Shown here piece by piece: positions 18,570 to 27,986 of a stretch of DNA of 64,000 bases. Location: contig NZ_PVTE01000004.1 of assembly GCF_003002825.1 (NCBI RefSeq), forward strand, positions 298,883 to 362,882. The letters run 5' to 3'. Numbering within the stretch: position 1 is the first letter of the stretch; every line of letters begins with the position of its first letter. The translations under genes were made by a program, and so were the position numbers. Source of the stretch: Spirosoma oryzae. Lineage in GTDB: Bacteria; Bacteroidota; Bacteroidia; Cytophagales; Spirosomataceae. The notes under the pieces are model-generated. The model was not told the origin of the DNA. It worked only from the letters and a program-made list of their open reading frames with translations, and ran no database searches.

Positions 18570-19997
18570 TTACACGAGTTTGAAAACCCAGACCGGCTGT
18601 TTGGCCAGCTGCTGCCGGATCTTTTCGGGGATGACTACACTGGCCCCCTCGGCGGTTTTGGTCACTTTCAGCGGTTGCTTCACCCCCAGAATCGTGATCG
18701 TTTTCGCCGACTTGGGGAGGGCAACTTTGGCGGGCAGCATCGTTTCGGCTTCGGTGGGCAGGTACGAGATGTACGATGCGCCGTTACCTGACGTGAACGC
18801 CCACTGCCCCTGCCGGTACGGTGTCACAGGTTTGGTACCGTAAATCGACTCACCGTTGACGGCGACCCAACTGCCGATTTCTTTCAGCCGCGCGTACGCT
18901 TCTTCGTGCCACTCGCCATCGGGACCGGGCGCAATATTGAGCAGTAGGTTACCGTTCTTGGCAACGATGTCGACCAGCGTCTGAATCAGCTTGCGGGCAG
19001 GTTTGAAGTTTTCCTTCGGGATATACGACCAGCTGTCGCCCATGGTCATGCACGACTCCCAGGGGATAGGCATGTACTTATCCGGAATTGTCTGTTCGGG
19101 CGTTGCGTAGTTCTCAAATTCTCCCTCTACCGTCCGGTCGACAACGAGCAGGCCGGGTTGATTTTTACGACCCATAGCCGCGATCCGGGCCATGTCGATG
19201 TCCTGATCGAACGGAATGGTTTTCTGCCAGCTGATGGTGGTGTCGATGGTACTGAACGGACGTACCCAGCCACCATCGAGCCAGAGAATATCCACTTTAC
19301 CGTAGCCCGTCATCAGCTCCTGAATCTGGTTGTAGGTGAAGTCCTTGAACTTATTCCACATCGCCGGGTGCTTCTTCGGGTCGTAGTTGACGTTGCGGTC
19401 TTTGGGGGGAAAGTACGGCCACCAATAGGAGTCGACGTGCCAGTCGGGTTTCGAGAAGTAAGTGCCGACCATGAAGTTCTGCTTGCGGAAGGCTTCCAGA
19501 ATTTCTTTTGTAACGTTGCTGCGCGGGTTGGTCGAGAAGGGCGTTTTTGCGTCGGTGATTTTGTAGTCGGTCTGCTTCGTATCGAACATGCAGAAACCGT
19601 CGTGGTGCTTGGTCGTGAAAATCATGTACTTCATGCCAGCATTCTTTGCCGCTTCGGCCCACCGCTCCGGGTTAAACTTGACCGGGTTAAACGTAGTCTG
19701 CAATCCTTCGTACCCTTTCTTGTAGTCGAAGTAATTGACGGCGGTTGGTCCTTTACGCTCGCACCAGCCCTCGTCTTCCGGGCACAGCGACCACGACTCC
19801 ACAATGCCGCGTTCGCTGTAGGTACCCCAGTGCATCAGCAAGCCAAATTTAATGTCCTGCCACTGACTGAGTTTTTGCTTTACGACCGGGTCGGTCGGGG
19901 CTACGTAATGACTGTTGTTCTGTTCGGAATGCTGCTGCGCCGATGCGCCGAACGCCGTCAGCAGGCAAAGGGCGAGAAGCCGGTGGGTACGTTTCAT
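18570..19997 (-). CDS. Alpha-L-fucosidase, GH29, secreted
   Basis: A 475-residue GH29 alpha-L-fucosidase. The start at 19997 gives the signal MKRTHRLLALCLLTAFGASA, and the upstream in-frame extension is not signal-like. GH29 features are KFGLLMHWGTYS, FTTKHHDGFCMFDT and VDILWLDGGWV, whose Asp is the predicted nucleophile; GNLLLNIAPGPDG lies toward the end of the barrel. It should release terminal fucose from glycans outside the cytoplasm. It shares orientation with the S9 peptidase, but a 19-base hairpin separates them. An L-fucose dehydrogenase-like SDR lies elsewhere in the window (46779) with no direct link. Confidence 0.93.
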   Translation of the reverse strand: MKRTHRLLALCLLTAFGASAQQHSEQNNSHYVAPTDPVVKQKLSQWQDIKFGLLMHWGTYSERGIVESWSLCPEDEGWCERKGPTAVNYFDYKKGYEGLQTTFNPVKFNPERWAEAAKNAGMKYMIFTTKHHDGFCMFDTKQTDYKITDAKTPFSTNPRSNVTKEILEAFRKQNFMVGTYFSKPDWHVDSYWWPYFPPKDRNVNYDPKKHPAMWNKFKDFTYNQIQELMTGYGKVDILWLDGGWVRPFSTIDTTISWQKTIPFDQDIDMARIAAMGRKNQPGLLVVDRTVEGEFENYATPEQTIPDKYMPIPWESCMTMGDSWSYIPKENFKPARKLIQTLVDIVAKNGNLLLNIAPGPDGEWHEEAYARLKEIGSWVAVNGESIYGTKPVTPYRQGQWAFTSGNGASYISYLPTEAETMLPAKVALPKSAKTITILGVKQPLKVTKTAEGASVVIPEKIRQQLAKQPVWVFKLV

Positions 19998-20023
19998 GGT
20001 AGGTCGTATAACGATTAGACCGA

Positions 20024-20031
20024 CAAAGGTA
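20024..20031 (-). promoter_or_regulatory. -7 box for the fucosidase gene
   Basis: TACCTTTG on the minus strand is an exact TAnnTTTG match 26 bases before the ATG. No -33 TTTG was found. Confidence 0.5.
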
Positions 20032-20150
20032 AGCCGGAATAGCGCGGAAAGACGACAACTGGCGGGCGGAAAGAAAGGGGGTAGCTTATCTTTCACCTAC
20101 CGGCTGTCTGCTTTCTTCTTTCGCCCTTCTTCTTTCTTCTGCAGATCGCT

Positions 20151-20158
20151 TAGCTTTG
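20151..20158 (+). promoter_or_regulatory. -7 box for sprA
   Basis: TAGCTTTG is an exact TAnnTTTG match about 150 bases before the sprA start, so it implies a long leader. Confidence 0.4.
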
Positions 20159-20306
20159 CGACGGACGGCTCCTAACAATAATGCACCCAAAAGGTTTAAA
20201 GCCGATTAAAAAATATACTGTCTTCCTAGACAATTGGCGCGATTTTGGCCGTTTAAGGATAGTCACAGCCAGGTACGGCTTTGGCCGGAATCAGCACGCT
20301 TAGTCA

Positions 20307-23300
20307 ATGACCCACCCCTACTTCGTTTGTAATTTCTTGACTATCAACCATTCTACCCAACAGGGGGCGACATGGGTACTGGTCAGCAAACGACTACTTC
20401 TGCTACTGATCGGCCTGCTCATCAGTGCCGGTTTGGGACAGGCCCAGACCCCGGCGGGCCGCCGGGGTGCCGCTGCCCGCCGGCAACAGGCCCAGGCTGA
20501 CTCAGCCCGCGCGGATGCCCGTCGGCGCGCCCAGTTCCGGGCCGACTCGACCCGGCAGGTGAATCAGAACCGTACCGACAGTCTGCGGGCGCTTCGTTCG
20601 GCCAACCGACGCCCGACCGTAAACTGGCCTGACCGCCGGGCAACCCGCTTCTCCGAACGCCCCTCCCGGTCGCCGTTTATTCTGCGTGATCCCAAAGGCG
20701 TCTCCACCGATTTTTTGCTCAGCCCCGATGGCCGCGTCGGCGTATCGGAACGTGTTCGAACCGGCGTCTCCTTGTCGGGCGCACCAATGCCTAACAATGT
20801 AGCTGGCACTACCATGCCGGGTGTTACCACACCGGGTGGTAGCGCTACCCCAGGCAGTGCAACGCCCGGCAGTGCGACAGCGCCTATCGTCGCACCGGGC
20901 ACGCTGCCACCGGGTGAACCGCTACCGAGCGTGGCGCTACCACCCGCGCAATTTGGCTTGCCCTTCCGACCAGCCGAAACCGTTCCTTTTTCGACCTACA
21001 ATCAACTACAGAATCAGCGCGTTGAACGGAACATCTGGCGTGAATACGGTGCCAGCAGCGACGGCCAAAACGCGCTCACGGGTCGGGGCTTATTTCCCAA
21101 GCTTGAACTGCCGCCCCTCGTCGACCGGCTGTTCGGCGGCAGCAACGTCGACTTCAAGCCCAACGGCTTTGTCACGCTCGACTTCGGCTACCTCTACCAG
21201 TTTATCGACAACCCCGTCATTCCAGTACGGCAGCGTCGGAACGGTAACTTCCTGTTCAACGAACAGATCAGCATCAATTTCAACGGTAAGATCGGTGAGC
21301 GGCTGGGTGTACTGGCCAACTTCGATACCAAAGCCGCGTTCAACTTCGAGAACGCGCTAAAGGTCAACTACCGACCCGGTGGTGGCCTGCCTGCCCTCGG
21401 TTCGGGTGGCTTACCGGGGGTACCAAACCTGCCCACTGCCCCTACCCTGCCGGGCATGAACGGCCAACTACCAACACCCGGACAATTTCAGCCGCAGAAT
21501 GAAAGCATCATTCAGGGGCTGGAAGTGGGGAACATCAGCTGGGCGGTCAACAGTCAGCTGATTCCGGGCGTGCAGAACCTGTTCGGGATCAAGACCCAAT
21601 TGCGCTTCGGTAAACTCAACGCGACAGTCGTAGCCTCGCAGCAACGGTCGCGGAAAAGCGAGATCGTGATTCGGGGTGGCACCTCGAACCGGCCGTTCGA
21701 GGTTCGCGCCGATGAATACGACGAAAACCGGCACTTCTTTTTGTCGCAGTTTTTCCGGAGCAACTACGAGCGTTCGCTGAAAACGCTGCCGCAGGTAACC
21801 TCGGGCGTAAACGTGACACGGGTCGAAGTGTACGTGACCAACCGGACAAACACGACCGAGACCCTGCGGAACATCGTTGGTTTTCAGGACCTGGGCGAAG
21901 GCAACCCATACAGCACGGGCAACCCGAACCTGCAACCGATCAATACCCGGTCGGTAGCCGACAATAACGCCAACGGCCTGTACGCAAAACTAACCGGCAA
22001 CACCAATGCGCCGTTCCGGCAGGTCGATCAGACGACAGAAGCCCTGGTTACCAATTTTGGCCTGACGAAAGGCACCGACTTCGATTTCCTGCGCGGGGCC
22101 AAGCGCCTGACCGACCGCGATTTTAAACTCCAGCCGGAGCTTGGCTACATTTCGCTGATCACCCCCCTGCGGAACGACGAAGTACTGGCCGTTGCGTTTG
22201 AATACACCTACCAGGGTCGGCGGTATAAAGTCGGGGAACTGACTGAAGATTACCAGTCTCGTCCGGCGGATGAGGTGCTGGTGTTGAAGTTGTTGAAGTC
22301 GGCCACACTGCGCAACAACCTGCAGTTGCCGATGTGGAACCTGATGATGAAAAACATCTATTCCATCAATACAGGGCAGATTTCACGGCAGGGCTTCCAA
22401 CTGCGGGTAATCTACAAAGACGACCTGACCGGTATCGACAACCCCAACCTGCAGGAAGGCGTACTGCTCCAGAATAAACCGCTGATCCGGGTGTTCGGGC
22501 TCGACCGGCTCAACCAGCAGCTCGACGCGCAACCCGACGGCAATTTCGATTACGTCGAGAATATCACCATCAACAGTACGCTGGGGAAGGTCATCTTTCC
22601 GGTTCTCGAACCGTTCGGCTCCTACCTGAACAGTCAGTTTACGACGACCGAAACGAACCTGAAAGCTAAGTATGTCTTCGATCAGCTATACCGCACCACC
22701 CTGGCCGACGCCCGGCAGATCGCGGATAAAAACAAGTTTTTCCTGAAGGGTGCCTTCCAGTCGGGTAACGGTACCGAAGTACCCCTGCCGTATGGCGTCA
22801 ATGAGCAGTCGATTACCGTTACAGCGGGTGGCGTACCCCTGTCCCCCGGTACCGACTACGTGTACGAAAGTCAGACGGGCCGGCTGCGGATTGTCAATGA
22901 AAGCGTGGTGAACTCCGGCCGCGAGATTCGCATTGGCTACGAACAGCCCGATCTGTTTCAGAATCAGATCAGAACGCTGATCGGTACACGGCTCGATTAC
23001 GCGATCAACCGCGACATCAGCATCGGTCTGACCGCCATGCACATGAAGGAAACTCCCGCCGGCTTCCTGACCCGCGTGGCCCTGGGCAATGAGCCGGTCA
23101 ACAACACGATTCTGGGTATCAATGCCAACATCCGCAAGGACATTCCCAGCCTGACCCGCCTGCTCGATAAGCTGCCTAATGTGCAGACCAAGGAAATGTC
23201 GACCATTCAGGCAACGGGCGAAGTGGCGCAGTTGCTGCCAGGTACCAACCCACGAGCCCGCAACGAAAGCTACCTTGACGATTTTGAAGCCGCCCGGACC

Positions 23301-26300
23301 ATTTTCGACCTGACCCGCCAACCAACCCGCTGGCGGCTGGGTAGTACACCACAGCAGTTCCCACAGGGCTCGTTCCAGAACCCCCTTGAGTCGGCGTACC
23401 GACGCGCCCGCATCTCGGTGTATTCGGTCGATCCGTCGCTGTACACGCCCGGTCAGGTGGGGGTAGCGTCGAACATCGATCCGGAGGAGGTGAACAAGTA
23501 CGCTTACGAACGCTATTTTCTGCCGCAGGAACTGTTTCCGGGTCGGTCGGTGCGGGTGGTGAACTTGCCCGAAAGTATTCTCGACGTATCATACTTCCCA
23601 TCGGAGCGGGGCATGTACAATTACAACCCTAATCTAAATTCCGATGGTACGCTCCAGGAGCCTACTCAGAATTTTGGGGCCGTAACCCGCGCCATTGCAT
23701 CTGACATAGACTTCGACAACGCCAACATCGAGAACCTGACATTCTGGTTGATGGACCCCTTTGTGGATGGTGAATACGGAAAAGTTCGGTGGAGTGCCGA
23801 CCCCGCTAAAAACATTAATAATAAAAATGGCGGAAAGTTGATTTTCAATCTCGGAGACGTCTCTGAAGATGTAATGAAAGACAGTCGTTACGAATTTGAA
23901 AACGGTTATCCCATCGATAGCATACCCGATTCGCGGATTAATGGTGGTACCGACAATACAGCCTGGGGCCGCGCACCTCGGCAGCAGTTCGTCACCAATG
24001 CCTTTCAGAGTGGCGGTCGTGATCAGCAGGATATTGGTCTCGACGGACTGGGCAGCCGCGTCACCAATGGCGAACAGCAGAAATTTAGCGACTACTTACG
24101 CCAAGTGGCGATCGTTGTTAAGGATACCAGTGCTTTGTCAGCTATTCGAAACGATCCCTCCGGTGACGATTTTAAATTTTATTTGGGCGAAGAAGCGGAT
24201 CGGGCGCGGTACATCGTGGCGCGGTACAAGTACTTCATGGGTATGGAGAACAACTCGCCCGAAAACAATTCGACTAGCCAGTTTCTGACACCGGCTTCAA
24301 CAACGCTTCCTGACATTGAAGACCTTAACATCGATAATACAATTAACGATACCGAAGCGTATTACGAATACGAAATCGATTTACAAAAAGGGAAACTCGA
24401 TGTAGGTCGAAAATACATTGTCGATAAAATAACGGTACCGAACTCTGTCGCGGGCGGGACACCGGTTACCTGGTATCAGTTCCGAATTCCGATTCGCGAG
24501 TACCTGCGAAAAGTGGGAAATATCAACGGTTTCAAGTCGATCCGGTTCATGCGTATGTACCTCACGGGCTTTGCCGAACCGGTCGTGCTGCGCTTCGCCC
24601 AGTTGCAGATGGAAGCCAATCAGTACCGCAAATACACTGGCGACCTGAATCAGCGCGGCTTGCAGGAAGTCCCCGAACCGTACGATGCTCAGTTCACTGT
24701 ATCGACGGTAAACATCGAAGAAAATAGTAGTCAGTCAACCACAGCCGTATCGGGCACAACGCCAGCGAACAACGAAAACAAGTATACCTACACGGTACCG
24801 CCGGGCTACGTGCGTGACCGCGACTTCACGCAGGTCAATCAGGTTGAACTAAACGAGCAGTCGATGCGGATGAGCGTGGTCAACCTGCGCGATGGCGATT
24901 CACGGGGTGCCTTCCGTAATACGAATTTCAACCTGCTGTTTCGTAACTCGCTGCGTATGTTCATCCACATGCACAACCCGACCAACACCAGCGGGCAGGT
25001 GTCGGCCTTTGTGCGGCTGGGTACCGACTACACCGACAACTATTACGAGATCGAAGTCCCGAATCTACAGGCGACCCCGGGTGGCCTGACGGGTGATGCT
25101 AATGACGAGAACTTCCGCCTTCAGGTATGGCCCGAAGCCAACAACCTCGACATTGCCTTCGAGGAACTGGTCAACCTGAAAGCCCAGCGTAACCTGCAAT
25201 TGACCCGCCGAACGGGTCTCCCCTTCTCGGCACTATCGGCCAATGGGCGCTACAACATAACAGTGGTAGGTAATCCTGATTTAAGCTCGGTTCAGTCGGT
25301 GATGATCGGGGTGCGTAACCCGAAACAACAGAACGACGGCGAACGGGCCGAAACGTTTACGATCTGGGTCGATGAGATGCGGGCCTACGGCTACGATCAG
25401 CACGCGGGGATGGCCGCCATTGCCGCTGTCAACATGAAACTGGCCGACTTGGGCACGCTGACGGCATCGGGCCGGATACAGACGTTTGGCTTTGGGGGGG
25501 TACAAACCCGCATCGGCGACCGGGCACTGGAAACCACGACCGAATTTAGCGTGGCGTCGGGGCTGGCATTAGGCCGGTTCCTGCCGAGCAAATGGGGCAT
25601 TCAGATACCGGTGTATGTCAACTACGACCACCGAAACGTAACGCCCCATTTCGATCCGCTCGATCCCGACGTACCGCTGCAAACCTCACTGGCAACCCGC
25701 GCGGAGTCGGAACGCAGCGGGTACAACATGCTGGTGCAGGACAACACCACCCGGCGCGGGTATAACTTCACGAACGTGCGGAAGATCAAGACGAACGCCA
25801 ATGCCAAAGCGCATTTCTGGGACGTTGAGAACTTCGCGCTGAGCTACGCCTTCAACGACGTCAAGCGGACGAATATCCTGACGCAGGAATACGTGCAGCA
25901 GCAGAACCGGGGCGGTATTTCGTACACCTTCGCCGGTCAGCCACGAGCCATCGAGCCGTTCCGCAACAAAGCCTCGTTCGAAGCGCCGTACCTGCGCTGG
26001 CTGAAAGATTTTAACCTGACCCCCCTGCCCTCGCTGGTATCGCTGCGTACCGATCTGGACCGGAGTTTTATCAAAACCCAGCTCCGCAACTCCGACCTGA
26101 CGACGGAAGGCATTCTGCCCCAGTACGAAAAATACTTCCTGTTCAACCGCTACTACGACCTGACCTGGAACCTGACGCGGAGCCTGATCGTGACCTACAA
26201 AGCGCAGGCAAACGCCATCGTTGATGAACCAGCGGGCGACATCGACACGCAGGCCAAACGGGACTCGATGATGCGGAGTCTGCGGCACTTCGGTCGACTG

Positions 26301-27986
26301 AAAAACTTTGTGCAGGACATCCGAGCAACCTACCGGCTTCCCCTCGACAAAATTCCGCTGCTTGACTGGATGTCGGCCGACGCGGTATACGGCATGGGCT
26401 ATCAGTTCCAGGCGAACTCGTACGGCATTGTCGATTCACTGAACGTGCCGTTCGGCAACATTCTGCGCAACAACCGCGAGCGGGGTATCAACGGCCGCGT
26501 CGACCTCATCCGGCTGTACAATAAAATTCGCTACCTGCGCTTTGCCAACACCCCCGCGCCGGTCCGGAAAAACTTTGCCCGTAACCCCGGCGACATTGAA
26601 GAAATCGAGCGGGGCGAAAGCAAGGTGCTGAAAAACTTCACCCGTGCGCTGCTTACCGTTCGTGGTATCAATTTCTCATATACGATACAGGAGTCGACCA
26701 TTCTGCCGGGCTTCCTGCCCACCCCCCGCTTCTTCGGGCTCGACCGCAACGGAGCGCCCGGACTCGGTTTTGTGCTGGGCGGACAGGACCGTAATATTGC
26801 CTACAAAGCCGCCGACAAGGGCTGGCTGTCGCCTAGTACGGTGCAGAACACGGCCTTTCAACAAAACCTGTCGCGCAACTTCAACGCCCGAACTACGCTC
26901 GAACCGTTCAAGGATTTCCGCATGCAGGTCGAATGGCGACTTAGCCGGACCGATGCCTATCAGGAGTATTTCCGCCCGGCTTCCATCGGCGGTCCCTTCG
27001 AGACGCAGACCCCCGTACGCAACGGTCAGTTTTCGATGTCGTTCTGGTCGTTCCGTACCGCCTTCACAGGCCTGCGGAAAGATAATACTTCGCCAATATT
27101 CGACGAGTTTGCCAGGAATCGGGACTATTTCCTGACACGACTCACGCAAACAAACCCGGAAACGCGGGGCAAATACGACAAGAACTCACAGGACGTACTG
27201 ATTCCGTCGTTCTTCGCAGCCTACAGCGGTCAGCCGAAAGAAAAGGCGCAGATTTCGCCATTCTACAGCTTCCCGCTACCCAACTGGCGCGTCGATTACA
27301 ACGGACTGTCGGGGCTACCACTGATCCGTAATAAGTTCAGCGCCTTCACCATCACGCACAGCTACACGTCGAATTACAGCGTGGGTAACTTTATCTCGAA
27401 CCTCGACTACGGTGCAGCTTTCGTAAACCTGTCGGTGCAGGGCTATCCACTGGCGTCGGCGGTCAACCAGTTGGGGCAGTACGTGCCGGTGTTCGCGATG
27501 AGTACGATCACGATGTCGGAGAAGTTTGCGCCGATGCTGGGCGTACAGTTTCAGACCAAGAGTCGGGTGAGCGGGCGGCTGGAATACAACCAAAGCCGCG
27601 ACGTAGCGCTGAACCTGTCTAACGCGCAGGTGGCCGAACTGACCAACAAAGATCTGACGGCATCGGTTGGTTTTACCCGGCAGAACGTTCGAATTCCGTT
27701 CCGCATCAATGGTGCGTACAAGAAGCTGAAAAACGACCTGACGTTCTCGATGAACCTGACGCTGCGCGATACCCGCGCCATTCAGCGCAAACTCGACGCC
27801 GAACAAACCATCACGGCCGGTAACGTAAACTTCCAGCTTCGTCCGCAGGTAAGCTACATCGTCAGCCGCCGACTCAACCTGAACTTCTACTTCGACCGTA
27901 CGTTCAACGATCCGCTGGTATCGAACTCGTTCCGTCGGGCAACCACGGCGGGCGGTATTCAGGTGAAGTTCAACCTGGCTGAATAG
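20307..27986 (+). CDS. sprA: SprA, type IX secretion outer-membrane translocon
   Basis: A 2559-residue SprA/Sov homologue: the giant outer-membrane barrel through which T9SS cargo leaves the cell, also needed for gliding motility. The signal peptide is SKRLLLLLIGLLISAG ending GQAQ (about residues 27-47) after an unusually long N-region; a TTG at 20337 is an alternative start. A Pro/Gly/Thr-rich segment (about 155-215) and another near residues 360-395 precede repeated SprA blocks. NIENLTFWLMDPF and the final beta strand VKFNLAE are typical. Its stop directly abuts the stop of the convergent kinase gene. Two patches (about 23590-23930 and 24100-24440) look AT-richer than the rest. Confidence 0.95.
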   Translation: MTHPYFVCNFLTINHSTQQGATWVLVSKRLLLLLIGLLISAGLGQAQTPAGRRGAAARRQQAQADSARADARRRAQFRADSTRQVNQNRTDSLRALRSANRRPTVNWPDRRATRFSERPSRSPFILRDPKGVSTDFLLSPDGRVGVSERVRTGVSLSGAPMPNNVAGTTMPGVTTPGGSATPGSATPGSATAPIVAPGTLPPGEPLPSVALPPAQFGLPFRPAETVPFSTYNQLQNQRVERNIWREYGASSDGQNALTGRGLFPKLELPPLVDRLFGGSNVDFKPNGFVTLDFGYLYQFIDNPVIPVRQRRNGNFLFNEQISINFNGKIGERLGVLANFDTKAAFNFENALKVNYRPGGGLPALGSGGLPGVPNLPTAPTLPGMNGQLPTPGQFQPQNESIIQGLEVGNISWAVNSQLIPGVQNLFGIKTQLRFGKLNATVVASQQRSRKSEIVIRGGTSNRPFEVRADEYDENRHFFLSQFFRSNYERSLKTLPQVTSGVNVTRVEVYVTNRTNTTETLRNIVGFQDLGEGNPYSTGNPNLQPINTRSVADNNANGLYAKLTGNTNAPFRQVDQTTEALVTNFGLTKGTDFDFLRGAKRLTDRDFKLQPELGYISLITPLRNDEVLAVAFEYTYQGRRYKVGELTEDYQSRPADEVLVLKLLKSATLRNNLQLPMWNLMMKNIYSINTGQISRQGFQLRVIYKDDLTGIDNPNLQEGVLLQNKPLIRVFGLDRLNQQLDAQPDGNFDYVENITINSTLGKVIFPVLEPFGSYLNSQFTTTETNLKAKYVFDQLYRTTLADARQIADKNKFFLKGAFQSGNGTEVPLPYGVNEQSITVTAGGVPLSPGTDYVYESQTGRLRIVNESVVNSGREIRIGYEQPDLFQNQIRTLIGTRLDYAINRDISIGLTAMHMKETPAGFLTRVALGNEPVNNTILGINANIRKDIPSLTRLLDKLPNVQTKEMSTIQATGEVAQLLPGTNPRARNESYLDDFEAARTIFDLTRQPTRWRLGSTPQQFPQGSFQNPLESAYRRARISVYSVDPSLYTPGQVGVASNIDPEEVNKYAYERYFLPQELFPGRSVRVVNLPESILDVSYFPSERGMYNYNPNLNSDGTLQEPTQNFGAVTRAIASDIDFDNANIENLTFWLMDPFVDGEYGKVRWSADPAKNINNKNGGKLIFNLGDVSEDVMKDSRYEFENGYPIDSIPDSRINGGTDNTAWGRAPRQQFVTNAFQSGGRDQQDIGLDGLGSRVTNGEQQKFSDYLRQVAIVVKDTSALSAIRNDPSGDDFKFYLGEEADRARYIVARYKYFMGMENNSPENNSTSQFLTPASTTLPDIEDLNIDNTINDTEAYYEYEIDLQKGKLDVGRKYIVDKITVPNSVAGGTPVTWYQFRIPIREYLRKVGNINGFKSIRFMRMYLTGFAEPVVLRFAQLQMEANQYRKYTGDLNQRGLQEVPEPYDAQFTVSTVNIEENSSQSTTAVSGTTPANNENKYTYTVPPGYVRDRDFTQVNQVELNEQSMRMSVVNLRDGDSRGAFRNTNFNLLFRNSLRMFIHMHNPTNTSGQVSAFVRLGTDYTDNYYEIEVPNLQATPGGLTGDANDENFRLQVWPEANNLDIAFEELVNLKAQRNLQLTRRTGLPFSALSANGRYNITVVGNPDLSSVQSVMIGVRNPKQQNDGERAETFTIWVDEMRAYGYDQHAGMAAIAAVNMKLADLGTLTASGRIQTFGFGGVQTRIGDRALETTTEFSVASGLALGRFLPSKWGIQIPVYVNYDHRNVTPHFDPLDPDVPLQTSLATRAESERSGYNMLVQDNTTRRGYNFTNVRKIKTNANAKAHFWDVENFALSYAFNDVKRTNILTQEYVQQQNRGGISYTFAGQPRAIEPFRNKASFEAPYLRWLKDFNLTPLPSLVSLRTDLDRSFIKTQLRNSDLTTEGILPQYEKYFLFNRYYDLTWNLTRSLIVTYKAQANAIVDEPAGDIDTQAKRDSMMRSLRHFGRLKNFVQDIRATYRLPLDKIPLLDWMSADAVYGMGYQFQANSYGIVDSLNVPFGNILRNNRERGINGRVDLIRLYNKIRYLRFANTPAPVRKNFARNPGDIEEIERGESKVLKNFTRALLTVRGINFSYTIQESTILPGFLPTPRFFGLDRNGAPGLGFVLGGQDRNIAYKAADKGWLSPSTVQNTAFQQNLSRNFNARTTLEPFKDFRMQVEWRLSRTDAYQEYFRPASIGGPFETQTPVRNGQFSMSFWSFRTAFTGLRKDNTSPIFDEFARNRDYFLTRLTQTNPETRGKYDKNSQDVLIPSFFAAYSGQPKEKAQISPFYSFPLPNWRVDYNGLSGLPLIRNKFSAFTITHSYTSNYSVGNFISNLDYGAAFVNLSVQGYPLASAVNQLGQYVPVFAMSTITMSEKFAPMLGVQFQTKSRVSGRLEYNQSRDVALNLSNAQVAELTNKDLTASVGFTRQNVRIPFRINGAYKKLKNDLTFSMNLTLRDTRAIQRKLDAEQTITAGNVNFQLRPQVSYIVSRRLNLNFYFDRTFNDPLVSNSFRRATTAGGIQVKFNLAE

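Larger units (their letters stand above)
19998..20306. other. Divergent spacer between fucosidase and sprA
   Basis: These 309 bases hold -7 boxes for both genes (20024-20031 minus, 20151-20158 plus) and a pyrimidine-rich stretch (20095-20145). No gene or palindrome was recognised. Confidence 0.55.
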
